Notes: generated from the sequence alone by a model not told the origin. A stretch of DNA of 64,000 bases from Tausonia pullulans (GCA_951802195.1 OX637624.1:682001-746000), one strand, 5' to 3'. Numbered from the stretch's first letter, positions 11,056 through 25,500 are shown. Numbers and translations: made by a program.

Positions 11056-14000
11056 ATGCAGGACGACAATCCAAACACTACCGAATTTACGCCCCGCCGG
11101 AGTGGACGCGAGCGCAGGGCTCTCCACAATGAGAGCGGTTCGTCACCCCTCCCCACGCAAGAGGGACTGATCATCCCCCACTAACGCGCGTCGGTTGACC
11201 CGATCTCATCCTGCAGGCGACTTTTCTCGCATATCGAATGGATCAACCCGGCCCATTAAGTCATCGAAGCTGTCCCAGATGACGGCGGGCGAGGAGGACG
11301 ACGACGAAGACGAAGACGAAGATATGGAGTCACCCGAAGAGGTACCTCCACGTCTCGCTCCCAGCCTGACTCGCCTTACGATTCATCCACTCACTCGCTC
11401 CTCCTCGCAATTATCCGTCTCAGGGATCGGAGGAGGAGTACACAGCTCCCGGCAAGAAGACATCTGCGAAGAAGGGCAAGGCCAAGACTACGCCGACGCG
11501 GCCGAGGCGGCGGGTGCGCGATTCAGATGACGAGGACGACGGCACACCCCGAGCGTCCTCCAAGAAGAAGAAGCTTGCTGCCGCCGGTGGCCGGGGCAAG
11601 GGCAGGGTGAGTACTGGAAAGGGCAAAACAGCTGGCGGGCTCGAATTCCAGGATGGAGCAGATGTCAAGCAAGACAACGCGTTCTTCAGTGCGTCCCGCT
11701 TGCATACTCCATTCATTTATCCCTTGCTCTCTCCCATTGCCATGCGGTTGATCAAGTTACGGCCTCGTCTCCGTCACTTATCATTACCCCAGACGCCATA
11801 ATCAGCGGCAAAAAGGCGTTCGAGCCTCTCATCGAGGATTGGGTCGAAACGTATGATGAAGAGCAAGATCAGGCGCTCGGCGACCTCGTCGTCTTTCTCA
11901 TCCGAGTGAGGCCGCGTTCCCATCTTCGAAACTCTCGCGCTTCGCAGGAGCTGACCTCTCTTTTGGATAGGCCTCGGGATCCTCTGCGGAGGTTACCCCG
12001 GCCGAAGCTGTCGACCTGGATGGTGTCGTCAGCACGGCGGATGATCTCGAGAAGGAGGTCTGTCAGGTCGCTTGACAATCTCGCGGACAAAAGCGTTAAC
12101 GCGCCATCCCCCATTGCTTCTCTAGAAATCACTCGGACAGTATCCCCTCATATCTAAACACAAGTCGTTCGCTAAGCACTTTCATCCGGCGCTGTCATCC
12201 TTCGTGTCAGCCCTCATCCATAACCTCGCCGGGACGTCGATCCTCTACTCATCTGGCAGCCGTCGATCGGAGCCTTCGCCATTCATCGAAGTCCTTCAGA
12301 CTTGGCTTTTTGCGCTCTCGGCGTCTCCGCTCCGCTCTTTCCGGCACACGGGCACCGTCGTTGCCCTCGAAACCATGACGGCCCTTTGCGAGGTCGCGTC
12401 CGAGGTACGGGACGAACTCAGCACCGTCAGCCGGCAGCGCGACCAGGAGGAAAAGAAACTCGGCACAAGGGGCGCTATCGGCAAGGCTGCAGGAGAGCGG
12501 TTGAAGGAGCTCGCGCGGATTGTCAAGGAGGTCCACTGGAAGAAGCAGAAGCTCGAGACGTACCTCAACGAATTTTTTAACACGTGAAGTCTCGGCTTTC
12601 TTATTTTTCCGTCTTCGCGTAAGCTGACAGGCTTGACCTTGTTTCCCCCCTCCCCAGCGTCTTTGTTATGCGCTATCGCGACCTCGATCCGCTCATCCGC
12701 ACCGAGTGTGTCAAGCAGCTCGGTATCTGGATGAAGACCCTCCCAGACTTCTACCTTGAGTCAGCCTATTTCAAATATGTGGGCTGGATGTTGGACGACA
12801 TCGTGAGTCTTTGACCCTGCTGGTGCTATTGTTCGCCCAATTGATCGCTAGAGCTGAACTGGCCGATCCTTCCTGCAGGCGTCCTCGACCCGGCTCGAGA
12901 CTGTCAAGGCCCTCCAGACCCTCTACAGCAACGAGGCTCACGCTTCAGGTCTCAGCACATTCACCGAGCGGTTCAAGCGCCGGATCGTGGAGATGTCGTT
13001 CCATGACGTTGAGGTCTCTGTCCGGACGTGCGCCATCGGAATCCTTAGCTCGATTGACCGCTCCGGGATGCTCGACGAGGAGAAACGCCGCCAGATCGGG
13101 CTCCTCGTCTTTGACTCTGAGGCGCGCGTCCGCAAGGCCGTCAGTGACTTCTTCGAGGGTCGATGGAACGAAGAGATTGAGGAGAAAATGGAGGCAATTG
13201 CGGGGACATCTCGTCGAGGTCGCAAAAAGGCCAAGGCCGACGACGAGGATGTGGAGGCGCTCATCAAGTCGAGGGTCGGCTGGAAGTGCCTCGCTGGCCT
13301 CCTCGTCGGTTACAAGGAGGCCCTCGAAGAGGCCGCCCGCCCCCAGGACGCGGAGGAGACAATGGACGACCCAGCGCTGAGAAACGCGGCGGAGGAGCTG
13401 AGAAACTGGGCAGAGACGGCGCCGAAGGGCCGCATCGGCGCGGCCGTCGAGAGCCTCTGGGATCGAATTGAAACCCTCCGGAACTGGGAGGGCCTCATCG
13501 ACTTTCTGGAGCTTGACCACTCGGCGGTGCGCGTGAGCCAGGACGAGGAAGAGGACGACGCGGACGTCACCGGTGAGCGAATTGAGGATGTCTGGAAACT
13601 CGACGAAGATGAGGAGGCCGTCCTGCTAGCAGTGCTCGTTGCTGGCCTCCGCAAGATCAAGTCGGATGCCGAGAAGAAGGTATGGATCTTTTCTTTCTAT
13701 TTCCTTCTCTGCTGCTGACTCCTTTCTCTGACTCGGCAACGGATCACTCACCTACGCTCCAGGATGATGCCGAGGCCGCTGCCAACATGACCCGTGTCCT
13801 CATCAAGGCCCTCCCGCGCCTGATTACGAAACACATGGGCGACGCGGCCCGCCTGACCGAGCTCCTCACCATCCCAACCCTCATGACCCTCGAGCTGTAC
13901 CTCGACCTTCGCATGATCACCGTCAGTGCTTTCCCGCTTTGCTATTTCCCCCTCAAAAATCTTGCTTCTAATATTTCACCACGATGGAAAATTCAGGCCT

Positions 14001-16564
14001 ACGAATTGCTCTGGGACGACCTGATCAAGCTCTTCCTCAAGAACTCGGACCCATCCGTGCTCGCTGCGACCCTTAAATCCATTGTCCACCTCAATGGCAC
14101 TGAGGTCCTTGCTAATACCAACTCGGCAAAGATGGCCGAACTCGAGGAGGCCATCTTTTCAGCGTTTCGCACGCTCGTCATCGGCCGCAACGTCGACACA
14201 TCCACCTTCGACGAGGACGCTGTCATTGCGCTCGACGCGGCATGCTCGCGGATTGGCATGCTCATCTCGTACCGCAATATCTCCGCGGCCATTGATGAGG
14301 AGAGCGACGGCGCAAGTGCGTGGTCGATTTTGCTTTCTGTCGCCCGCCGCGGCAGCTATGGGTACCGTCCAGAGGCTTCGGTGAGCCTGCCACTCGGCAA
14401 CATTCTGTCTCTCCGAAACGCCCCAGTCTTGCTGATCAGCTTTCCTCTCTCGCAGATGGTGGAGACTGCCATGGAAACGCTCTCAAGGCACATTTTCTGG
14501 CGCGCAAAGGTCGACGGCGACAACGACGTCAAGAGGAACGACTTGCTCGACAAGCGGGAGGACCTTCTCGACTGCCTCAGGGAGTACGCCATCGATACCA
14601 ACTCGAACGCACTGAACTCTGTCAAGCGGACTGTGAGACGTTGAGCTCGTACCTCTACACTTCGAGGTTCTGATACCGCCGTCCCTCCCTCCTCCCAGGC
14701 CTTCGCCCTCATGCTCCACATGCACCTTCTCTTCCGTGCGACGGCAGACGTTCTTACACCCGTGGAGAAGAAAATTACCGCGTGGCCCGTCCCCGAATCA
14801 CTCGTCCTCCAACTCGACGACCAGGCCCAGCGGCGCTGCGCAGGGTTCATCCAAGCCGAGGTCGAGAGGCACCTCGAGGACAGGAGCAATCTCGCGAGGG
14901 CAGCGAGTCAAGAGAACGAGTTGGACGAAGAAGATACCCTGAGCGATGGCGAGGACGGCCCGAAGAAACGCAGAGGCAAAAAGAGCGACGCCGCCCAGAT
15001 GAACGAAGGCGAGCAGAATTGGCCGGAGCTGACAGAGAGGAGGACAAGGGGCTGACGTGGTCGATCACCATCTTCCAGACGGCTCGCCGGCCTCGTCGGC
15101 TCTCGCGGCGGAGGAGCGCTTCCTCAACACCATCTCAACATTCCTACTCGCCCTTCGGACGGATATCATCGGCTTTGAACATGCAGTCGTCATCTTCACC
15201 CACTTCGGCCGCTTTGGCCCCAGCTACGATGCCATCTGCCGTGCGCTCGCAGATGAATTCCGTATCGTCGCTTGCTCTTCCTTGCACCATGCACAGGCCA
15301 AGATCGTTGTGGAAACCTCCCTAAAGAATGTGAGTCTTCTGGGTGAACTGAGCACTTCGCCCTGGCTTCTCTAACACGAGCTAAACCCGATCGTTTCTCC
15401 CCGTCAAGGCCTTCGAGCTCTTCCTTGACGGGGAGACGACCGAGACCGAGGTCATCAATCTTTCCAAGCTGCTCGCCTCCTGCACTGTCGTCCATGGTGC
15501 CCAGTTCTCGACGGTCAAGCGCATGCATTCGACATCGTTAGTCGCTGTCCACATGGAGCTCGTCGACTGGCTCGTTCAGATGGTCGCCGACCTCGAGGTG
15601 GCCAAGCGGAAGAACCAGATTAGGAACGCTCTCACGTTCTTCAAAGTCCTCACGTTACTTGCGCCGCCCCTCGTCGGACGGGAGGCGCTCAAGATGTGAG
15701 TCTCGTCAGGAAAGCTCTGTCTGAGGGAGCTTAGTTGGCTGACACAATGTCCACCTTCTGGCTCTGCAGCAAATCGCACTTGGACGAAACGCTTAAGAAG
15801 GCACACATCGAGGTTACAGCCTCTAAGATCTGGGACCACGAGCGCGCATACGAGAAGAGGGTTCGTCTGCCCTCAATCACCCTTCGTGTCTTCCCCACCA
15901 ACCACTGACGTTCTGTGTTCCTCCAGCTCTCGACCGCCATGTCCAAGGACTCCAACATCGCTAAGGGCGCGCGAAAAAAGGTCAGCGCTGCCGAAATTCA
16001 TAGCGAGGTTGAAGACGAGCACGCCGCTGCCGTCCCTACGTCCTCGCCGACCCGACTGGAGCCGCCCTCAAAAAGGCGCCATCCGGTCCAGAGGAACAGC
16101 GACGAGGAGGACGAACAGGAGGAAGATGCGTCGACACCGCCGGCGAAGCGACCAAAGTCCAAGCCCAAGGCGAGAACGACTAGGGCCGCTTTTTCTGAAG
16201 GTGAAGAGGAGGAGGAGCAGCAGGATAATGGTGAAGAGGAGAACGGCGTCGAGGGACCTGCTAGCAGCGCCTCTCAGTCCCGAGGCAACAAGCGGTCGAG
16301 GGAGGACACATATGAGAACGAGGTGCAGGAGGAGGAGGGAGGAGGAGACGAGGCTACCGGCGCTGCCGCTGGAACGCGTTAGTTATCTAACCCTCCCGCT
16401 CTCAGTTCTTACGAGATAAACGCTGACTGTGTGATTATCGTCTTCTCCTTGTAGCTCGCAAGGCTGGAACGGCCTCAGAGGACCTCTCACCGCTGCCGTC
16501 TTCGCCCGCAGAGAGCGTGGTTTCTATTATTGATACGGGCCGTAAGAGGAGGAGGCGGACTTGA
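11056..16564 (+). CDS. SCC3: Cohesin subunit Scc3/STAG
   Basis: HEAT-repeat subunit of the cohesin ring that binds Scc1/Rad21 and DNA and is needed for sister-chromatid cohesion. The N-terminus (MQDDNPNTTEFTPRRSGRER) leads to an acidic and basic low-complexity region of about 150 residues, including DDDEDEDEDMESPEE and a Lys-rich stretch. The STAG domain follows (NAIISGKKAFEPLIEDWVET; FRHTGTVVALETMTALCEV), then the stromalin conservative domain with FVMRYRDLDPLIRTECVKQL and GIWMKTLPDFYLES, then long HEAT-like helices (RTCAIGILSSIDRSGMLDEE). The C-terminus is charged and disordered with nuclear-localisation-like clusters (PPSKRRH, GRKRRRRT). Roughly a dozen exons. The region around 12010-12120 is split by short introns and the exact join is uncertain. 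The gene is the longest in the window apart from STE6 and UBP12. Confidence 0.92.
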
Positions 16565-16930
16565 GCGTCGTAACTTGCGCCCGAGCAAATGGATGTGATG
16601 CGAGGCAGAGCTTGTTTCTTCTTCTTTTACCTTGAGGTCGGCCGTCGGTCTTGTTCATTTCTTTTACTTCCTATCACGATTCCCTTGTAACGATCTTCAG
16701 CTTCGTTCCGCTCTACCCCGCACAAGATGAGGGTGTGTGATGTGAGCCCCTAGCGAGACGGTCCTTGTTCTCGTGGTCTTTGTTCTTAAGGAAGCCTGCT
16801 TCCTTGGCCCGCCTTCTACTATCCCCACCGTTCTCGACGTCTACTGCCGAGACAATACAGGCATCCAGCGCCCATCCATCCCACGTTCAGCCAGTAGCAA
16901 GCAAGGCGTCGCAATTCTTCATCCAGCAGC
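16565..16930. other. Intergenic region, SCC3 terminator and STE6 promoter
   Basis: 366 bp with T-rich stretches near 16616-16685 that could serve 3'-end formation of SCC3. No ACAAAGGGA-type pheromone response element was found upstream of STE6 here. No RNA gene seen. Confidence 0.4.
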
Positions 16931-19900
16931 ATGTCGATCTCTCACTCGCCGTCCCGCGGCGGCGGCCTGGCCCGACGCGCCTGCAGTGTCCTCGGTCGTA
17001 GCTCCTCATACCACGGTCAGCGACACTCCGTCCGGACTCTCTATATCTCCTATCCCATCCCCCAGCACCCGGACGGTCACGTTCATCCGCACCACCGCTC
17101 TCCCTCCTTCCCATATGACAAGGATGCCGTCGCGCTCCCCGAGACGGCCCACCACGGCGACGACCCCCGGCCCCTCCCCTCGCCCATCCCCGACGACGAC
17201 AAGCTCGCCGCCACCGCTGCATCCTCCAATTTCGAGGACTCCTGGCCGACTGCCAATTCGCCGACCTTGTCCGATGTCCCCCAGCTCCCTTCTTCAACCT
17301 CCTTCTCTCATTCTCCAGTCGAGCCCCGCAAGGCGTGCAACAACAGCCATGGTCGTATTGACGACTGGTCGCCGGCCAAGCCCTCGATCCGGCTCCTCTT
17401 CTACTATGCAACGAGACGCGACCTGGTCTGTCTCGTCCTCCCTGCCACCCTGGTCGCCATGGTCTCCGGAGGAATCACACCCTACATGACCGAAATCGTC
17501 GGCAACGCGTTCAACGCGTTCGCCCAGTTCCCGCTCGATCCGACTCGCGCGACGGCCGAGGACAAGGCGACGTTGAGGACTGACATCCGGCTCGCCTGTC
17601 TTAAGCTCTTCGCCATAGGCTGCGGCTTCATTCTTCTACACACGGTCATGACCTACCTATGGGTATCCGTCGGAGAGCGCATAGTTCAGGCGGTCCGTAA
17701 GGAGGTCTTTAGCAAGCTCGGCGAACGCGACATGGCCTGGTTCGACCTCGGCATGGGCGCGGGCGATGGCGGCGACGCTAAAGACGACGACAAGGAGGAA
17801 GCGGTTGGGGCGGCTGGTCTGATGGCTAAGTTTACAAGGTAAGTCGGTGTGTGGGTGAATTAGAGGGAAGAGGGGGGTGTCATTAGGGTGTTGCGCACGC
17901 ATTCGCACTGACTGTAACTACCTTCTCCCATCCTTCTCCCTTCCAGAGAGACCGATGACATCCGATTTGCCACCTCGCAGAACGCTGGAAAAATCCTCGC
18001 TTATGCGACAACCTTCCTCACTTGCCTCGGCATCGCCTTCGCCCGGTCGTGGGCCCTCTCTCTCGTTATCCTCGCCGCTATCCCGGTCATCATCATCTGC
18101 CAGGGCGTCGTCCAAGCGGTCACCTTACCTTACCTCGCCTTGGAGCGCAAGATATATGCCGAGGCCTCGAACAAAGCCGAGCGGGCGACGACGCTCATCG
18201 CGACGGTCAAGGCCTTCAACGCCCAAAAGCACGAGGCTGCCGAGTTCAATGAACTTGTTGATCGCGGCCGCCAGATCGATATCCAAATCGGCAAGTGGTG
18301 GGGGCTACAGATGGGCACAACGAGCCTTGTGATGAACGCTATGTTCGTCGCCGGCTTTTGGTTCGGCTCCAAGCTCGTCCGCGAGGGCAAGCTCTCCCCA
18401 GGCGCCGTCATGACCGTTTTCTTCGCTACCGTTCTCGCGGCCTCGAACCTCCAGCAGCTCGTTCCCCTACTCGAGACCCTCAACATGGGTATGGCCTCTA
18501 TGGCTTCTCTACAGACACTTATTCATCCGCCCCCAACTCCTTCTTCGCCGGCGCCTTCTCGGCCCGCCTCCTCCCTCCGCCTCTTGGTCACAGCGAACAC
18601 CACCGACGTACAATCCGGCTCTCAGAGCTCAAGGCTGTCTGACCCCCTCGGAGTTGCCTCATACTCGCCTGTCACCCCAACCTTTCCAACGCCCGCCTAC
18701 TCGATGTTCTCACGGGCTCGCCCATTCCCTCGGCTGAAGCGCAGCCCGCGCGCAAATACTCTGCGTGCGATCAGGCCGACTAAGTGCCACGGCGAGTTCG
18801 TCCTTCATAACGTTACCTTCGCTTACCCATCTCGGCCCAATGACCCGGTCCTCCGGGACGTCACCGTCTTCCTCCCCGCCGGAGAGACGACGTTCATTGT
18901 CGGCGACTCGGGGTCCGGCAAGTCAACGATCGCCCAGTTGCTCCTCCAGCTCTATCAACCCTCGGCCGGCAGCATTACCTTCGACGATCAATCGCTCGCC
19001 GTGCTCGATGGTGCATGGATGAAGGAGCACGTCGCCTCCATCCAGCAAGGTTGCATCCTTTTCGATATGACCGTCCACGACAACGTTGCCCTCGGCCTCG
19101 CCGGCTCATCCACCCGCCGGCCTCAGGATGTCACACGGGGGGAAGTCATGGCTGCATGCCGAGTCGCGCTCATTAACGACTTTGTCAGAGGCCTCCCGAG
19201 TGGGTACGAGACAATGCTCGGTACAGGCGGCGCCTCGCTCAGTGGTGGCCAGCGTCAGCGCGTCGCCATCGCTCGCGCCATCCTCCGGGATCCGACGGTG
19301 CTCATACTCGGTGCGTCTCTCTGCTCACTTCTCTCTCTTTTTTCTCGAAGAAAAATGAACCCTGATTCGCTCTCCATCTAGACGAGTGCACGTCTGCCCT
19401 CGACACGACCACCCGCAGTCTCGTCTTCGAGGCGATTAAGCAGTGGCGGCGGAACAAGACAACAATCGTCATCACACACGACATGTCCCAGATCTTTGAC
19501 GATGATTTCGTGTACCTCTTGAAGGAGGGTATCATCATCGAGGAGGGCTTCAGAGCGGACCTCATGAAGCGCACCGGCGGCGAGTTCGCCAAGATGGCCC
19601 GCGAGCAGAGCGAGATACCCCTCCCGGAGACGGAGCTCGAGGATTGGGGTCGAGGCGAGGAGTTGCTCGAGGCCATCGCCTCGGCTGAGCCGGAGCCCAA
19701 ACTCTTCGGCTTCAGCCTCCACGTCCCCGGCACCCGCCTGCGAATGTCGCGCCGGCCGACGAGCATTACGTACTTTGACATCCTCGCCCGTTACACCAAT
19801 GCCAGCGATCAAGACGTCTCTATACCCCCTTCCTCTTCCTCCTACCTCAACTCGGCCTTCAACTCGTCCCAGCCTGAACTCCACCCGCTTTTGACAAGGC

Positions 19901-22345
19901 TCTCCTCCCGCCGCCGCTCACTCCCTATGTCAGCGCCTCTGGCCAGGTTCACGAATCGACCTCGGCCTGAATCCTTTCTCCCCCTGTCGACGTTCGCTGC
20001 GCCCATTCTATCTCAACCGACCCTGACCATTACTACTCCGTACGACGACAACGAGGAGATGCTCGACAATGAGCAAGCTCGGGGGGTCGAGCTCGACCTG
20101 ACGAACCCGTTCGGCGAGCTCTCCGCTGTTGGCGACCGACCCTGCTTGGTTGAAAACGTCTTTATGAACACGAATGAATCAGCCGACCTCGAAAAACAGG
20201 GCGCGATGGCCATGCACGGCCGCACAGGGCTCCTCTACCCGGGCTTGCGCGCTAGGTGGGACACTGGTAACGGGCTCAAGGACGGAGGAGGCTTGGTCTC
20301 CATCGACATATCTGACTCGGCTATGGACAAGACGACGACGGAAGCTGCCGCAATGGCAGCCAATTCCTCCTCGATCCTCCGGGTCATGGTCAGCTGGTTC
20401 CCCACCGTGCCTCACAAGCGGATCTTTGTCGTCGGCATCCTCACCTCGCTCGGTCACGGAGTCATTACGCCCGTCTGGTCCAAGTACCTAGCCGAGCTCA
20501 TGGGTCTCGTCGCCGCCGGAGGCACAGACCAGTCGGCCCTCCTTCGAAGCTCGGTCATTGCCCTCGTCCTCTCAATCGCTGACGGCCTCTGCGTCGGGAC
20601 ATCCTTCATAGCACTTGAAATTGTGGCCTACCATTGGGTGACGAACCTCCGGCAGGAGTCCTTCCGGCTCGTCCTTGCGCAGGACAAGGCGTGGCATGAC
20701 CAGTCGGAGAACAGTCCGGCGACGATTGTCCAGAGTCTTATCAAGGATGGCGACGACATGCTCCCGCTCGTTTCAACGATCCCGGGTCATTTTTTAACAG
20801 CCGTCACCATGATTGCCGTTGGAATTATCTGGGCGCTCATCGTCGGATGGAAGCTTACCCTGGTCGGCGTCGCCATCCTCCCAGTCTTTGGTGGGGCGAT
20901 CGGGGCTCAGTTCATGCTCCTCAACAAGATAGAGCTGCGAAACAAGCGGATGAGGGAGGAGGTGGCGAAGATTTTCTATGAGGTGAGGCGCTAGCCGCTG
21001 TTGTCATCTCGTCGTCTACGGCTCTGGCTGACAGACTCCCTCAGACCGTCTCGAACGTTCGCGCTGTCCGGGCCATGGCGCTCGAATCCATATTTGTCGA
21101 AAAGTTTGATGCTGCCCTTACCGCAGCGTACGGCACCGGTCTCCAAGGCGCTGTAGTCCAAGGCCTCGGCAGCGGGCTTATGAATGGAATGGTCTACTTT
21201 GTGGAATGTGCGTTGTCTGTCTCTCCTCCACTCGCCCGCCATGCGTTCGCTGAATAGTGACTTCACTCCCAGCCCTCCTCTTCTACATGATCTCAGTCCT
21301 CATGATTGGCGGCGAGTACACGTACGCTCGAGCCTTGACGGTCTTTTCCCTCGTCGTCTTCTCTCTCACATTTGCCTCAGAGATGCTCTCCTTCCGTGGG
21401 TCGCTCGCCCCCATGCTCCATTAACCACACCGCTAGGCTCAACCCCTATCCCTTTGCCTCACAGTTCCCGCTGTCGCCAAAGCCAAGCGGGCCGCCCTCG
21501 ACTTTGGACGGTACATGGCTCTCGCCCACTCGTCGATCCTCGAAGCCTCCGGCTCGCTTCGCCCAACCATCACCGGCGCCGTCACCTTCAACGACGTCCA
21601 CTTCGCCTACCCAACCCGCCCGGACGTCCCCGTCCTCTCCGGCCTGAGCTTCACTATCCGTGCGGGAGAGTGCGTCGCCATCGTCGGTGCCTCCGGGTCC
21701 GGCAAGTCCACGATCGCCGCCCTTCTCCAACGTCTCTACGAGCCCACTTCGGGAACGATCGTCCTCTCAGGGAAGCACGCTCTCTCCCAGACCGACACCC
21801 CTTGGCTCCGAGACCACATCGCCCTCGTCGCTCAATCGCCCATCCTCTTCGACGCTTCCGTCGCCTCCAACATCGCGTACGGCACCGGCTCCCACCGGGA
21901 CGACGGAGGCTCGCTCCTCCTCCTCCTGCCATCGGAGATCGAGCGCGCATGCCAACGAGCGAACATCCACGACTTCATCCTCTCCCTCCCGAAGGGGTAC
22001 GCGACCCACTTGGGTGAAGCGGCCTCCCTCGTCTCCGGCGGGCAGGCCCAGCGGCTCGCGCTCGCGCGCGCCCTCGTCAAGACGGCGTCGGTGTTGGTGC
22101 TCGATGAGTGCACGTCCGCCCTGGACGGCGAGAACGAGCGGGTCGTGTTGGAGACGATTGCGAGGGTGAAAGCGGGGAGGACGGTGGTGATGGTGACGCA
22201 TAACGTGAGGGCCATGAGGATCTGCGATCGGATCCTGGTGCTGAAGGAGGGGAGGGTTGTGGAGGAGGGGACGTATGAGCAGTTGATTGGGAGGGGGAGG
22301 GGAGGGGTCTTTGCGGATTTGGCGAGGGGTGGTGAGTGGGCTTGA
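16931..22345 (+). CDS. STE6: ABCB full transporter, Ste6-type mating pheromone exporter
   Basis: Full-size ABC exporter (TMD-NBD-TMD-NBD). The first nucleotide-binding domain has Walker A GDSGSGKST, signature LSGGQRQR and Walker B LILDECTSALD, followed by TTIVITHDMSQIFDDDFVY, a sequence style typical of fungal Ste6 a-factor exporters. The second has Walker A GASGSGKST, signature VSGGQAQR and LVLDECTSALD with MVTHNVRAM. Both Walker B glutamates and H-loop histidines are present, so both sites look active. The N-terminus is a long cytosolic Ser/Pro-rich extension of about 140 residues. A Ser/Pro-rich insert (about 18520-18780) separates TMD1 from NBD1, and a linker of roughly 250 residues separates NBD1 from TMD2. 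The exon joins at 19313/19381 and 20990/21045 keep frame. A lipopeptide-pheromone export role is inferred from family likeness; a multidrug ABCB exporter is the alternative. Confidence 0.87.
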
Positions 22346-22555
22346 GGGGTGGGTGGAAAGGGAGGCTTTCTTTTGTTTTTCTTTTACATTTTCTTTTTTT
22401 CTTTTCTTTTTGAAAGCATGGTAACAACGAAGATTCCATTTCTTTTCTCAGAAAAAAAAAACATATCAGAAGTAAGGCAGAAGGAGGACGGATAGGAAGC
22501 AAGCGTGTAGGTATGAGAGAGAGAACAGAAGATTGACGGCGGGGGAAGGGCCGGA

Positions 22556-25500
22556 TCAAGCGGCAGCGGCCACGGCGGGCTCGGCGGTGTGCGAGGACTG
22601 GGATGGGACAAGAGGCATTAGACAGTGAGACAGAGAGACGAAAATGAAAAAAAAAAAAAGTGTGAGGACTCACGCCTTGAGGCTCCATATCCGGGTCAAG
22701 GGAGATCTTGTAGGTCCGGTCGACGAACGCCCGGGAGCACTGCGCCATCTGTGGAAGGGGAACAACGATAGCTGGCTCAGCGGATGAAGAGAGAGAAGAG
22801 TAAGAACGAGCGACTGACCGTGACCGAGCTCCTCGAGACGACATCCGTCATGTAGAAGTTCTTGATCGGGAGCTGGAACGCCCCGCTCGCCGTTGTCGAC
22901 GCCGACGCCTTGGACGCAAGGCTCTTGATACCCAGCAGCGCCGTCTCGGTGCTCGCTCGCTCGAGCGCGTCATGCCTCAGTAGCGTCGGGGAGACGTCCC
23001 ACATCCTATCCCTCAGCTGGTGAATGTCGTCATACGGCAACGGACCCGACTGGAGGACGACCTCGGACAACGCCCGAAGGATCTTCCAGTCCTCGCGGGA
23101 GGCTCCCGGCGGGGGGACAGCGGTCCGACCAATCTGAGAGCGACCCTCGGTGTTGACCCACGTGGCGGCCTTCTCAGTGTAGGCGGCGCCGGGGAGACAA
23201 ACGTCGGCGAACTGGGCGCCGACGTCACCGTGGTGGCCCTGATAGACGACGAAGGCGTCCTTGGGGATCTGGGCAGCGGTGACCTCGTCGGCGTTGAGAA
23301 GGTAGAGGAACTTGGGCGTAGTCGAGGACGACTTGGCCGACGGGGCGAAGCCGATGTCGTAAGCGGCAGCTCGCGAGGCAACCTAGGAGGAAAAAGGGGG
23401 GGGGGGGAGGTCGATCACTGGTCAGACGGATAGAGAAGAGAACAAGGAAGGGACGAGGGGTCTCACCCGCTGGAGGATCGAGAGACCCTGCCACTCGTCC
23501 GTAACGAAGCGCTCCTTGTTGGCCTCGACGTATTTAGCGAGCGTCGCATAGACGCCCTCGGCGCCTTCCTGCTCACCAACCCCAGACCCAACGATGATGA
23601 GCGGCTTCTTAGCCTCCTTGAACGCCTTGGCGAAGGCGCTGTCGCCTCCAGCCCCCTTGCCCTCGAGGAAAGCAGCGAGCGACGCGCCATCCTGGCCGAG
23701 GTGCTCGTACTGGTACGTCAGGTCGACCTTCTCGCCGACAAGACCGAACTGGACGGGGCTCTGGAGGTACGACTTGCGGAGTCGCGTGTTGACAATCGCC
23801 GCCTCGTGCCTCGGGTCCGTTCCAATGAGCAGGACAGCATCGGCCTCGTCGAGCCCGGCAATCGTCGAGTTGAAGAGGTAGTTGCTCCTGACGTCGACGC
23901 CTCCGACGGGCGGAAGCTCACCCTTCGGCTGGTCCAGCACGAGGTTCTCAGATCCCAGACGGTGCACGAGGTCCCGGAGAGCGACGAGCGACTCGGTGTC
24001 CGCGAGGTGACCTGCGACAGCCTGGATCTCGTCCCCGCGAGCACCGGATTTGGCTAGCCCAGCCTGAATGGCCGTGAGGGCGTCGTGCCAGCCGGCGGGG
24101 ACGAATCGGTCGCCCTGGCGGATGAGAGGGGTCGTGAGACGCTGGAAGCGCAGTCCGTCGTAGGCGTAGCGGGTCTTGTCGTTGATCCACTCCTCGTTGA
24201 CCTGCGAAAACAAGCGGCGTGAGTTTTCTTTCCACTCGACAGCACAGCGAAGGGGCGACCGGACCCACCTCATCGTTGATCCTCGGCTGGATGCGCATCA
24301 CCTGAACGCCGCGCGAGTCGACCCGGATGTTGGACCCCACGGCATCGAGAACATCGACGGATTCCGTCTTCTTGAGCTCCCAGGGTCGTGATTGGAAGGC
24401 GTACGGCTTGCTCGTGAGAGCTCCGACGGGGCAAAGGTCGACAATGTTGCCAGACATCTCAGAGTCCATCACCTTCTCGACGTACATGCCGATCTGGAGG
24501 TCGTTACCTCGGCCCGTTGTGCCGAGGTCCTCGACACCAGCAACCTCGTTGGCGAAACGGACGCATCGGGTGCACTGAATGCAGCTGAGAAGGAAGGGAA
24601 GGGTGAGGGTGTCAAAAAAGGAGAGGACGTTTCTGGTACGCTGAGCGGACCCACCGGTTCATCGACGTCTTGACGAGCGGTCCAAAGTCCTTGTTCTCGA
24701 CCGCCCGCTTGCCCGTAATCTCGTGCATGCGCGTCCGGTCCGATCCGTAGCGCATCGACTGGTCCTGGAGGTCACACTCGCCTCCCTGGTCGCAGATGGG
24801 GCCTGGAGTATGGGGAGAGAGGGTCGGGTCAACCCGGGCCGATCTTTCGGACCATGACTGATTGGTCGTGAGGAGGACAAGGGCGGAGACGCACAATCCA
24901 GCGGATGGTTGGCAAGAAGGAACTCCATAACACCCTCGCTGGAGAAGAGAGGATGGGAAGAGAGGAGAAGGGAGAGGGGAGGGAAGAAGGAAAGGGAAGG
25001 AGGGGGAGGGAGAGAATTCGGAGTGTTAGGGCTGAGGGCCGAGAGCGAGGGAGGGCAGAACAGAGTGGGCTCACCGAGCCTTGTGGACGACGGGAGTGTT
25101 AGTGAAGACCTGCTGGCCATTAAGAGCGGGCATGGCGCATGAGGCTAATGACGAACGGGGAGGGGGGGGTTAGCTCAATGTCACACATAGAGGCGAGGCG
25201 AGAAAGGAGAGAGAGGGGACGAACCCTGGGGCTTGGGAGGTCCAGGCTTGACCTGAGCGATTGCCGAGGAAGCATGTCAGCGCACGAGAGCTGAGGCTCA
25301 GAAGGCCAAAGAGACTCTTGACTGACCTCCACGAGGCACATGCGGCAGTTACCAGCAATGGCGAGTCGGTCTGGAGGACGCGGACAACGGGGGGCCAATG
25401 ATGGGAGATCAGTTCTCGCGGCGCGCGGCAGGGGAGAGAGCGTGAGAGGGCGAAGGGACCTCGGGCCGGAAGGGCGGAGGGACGAGGGCAGGCGGGGGGA

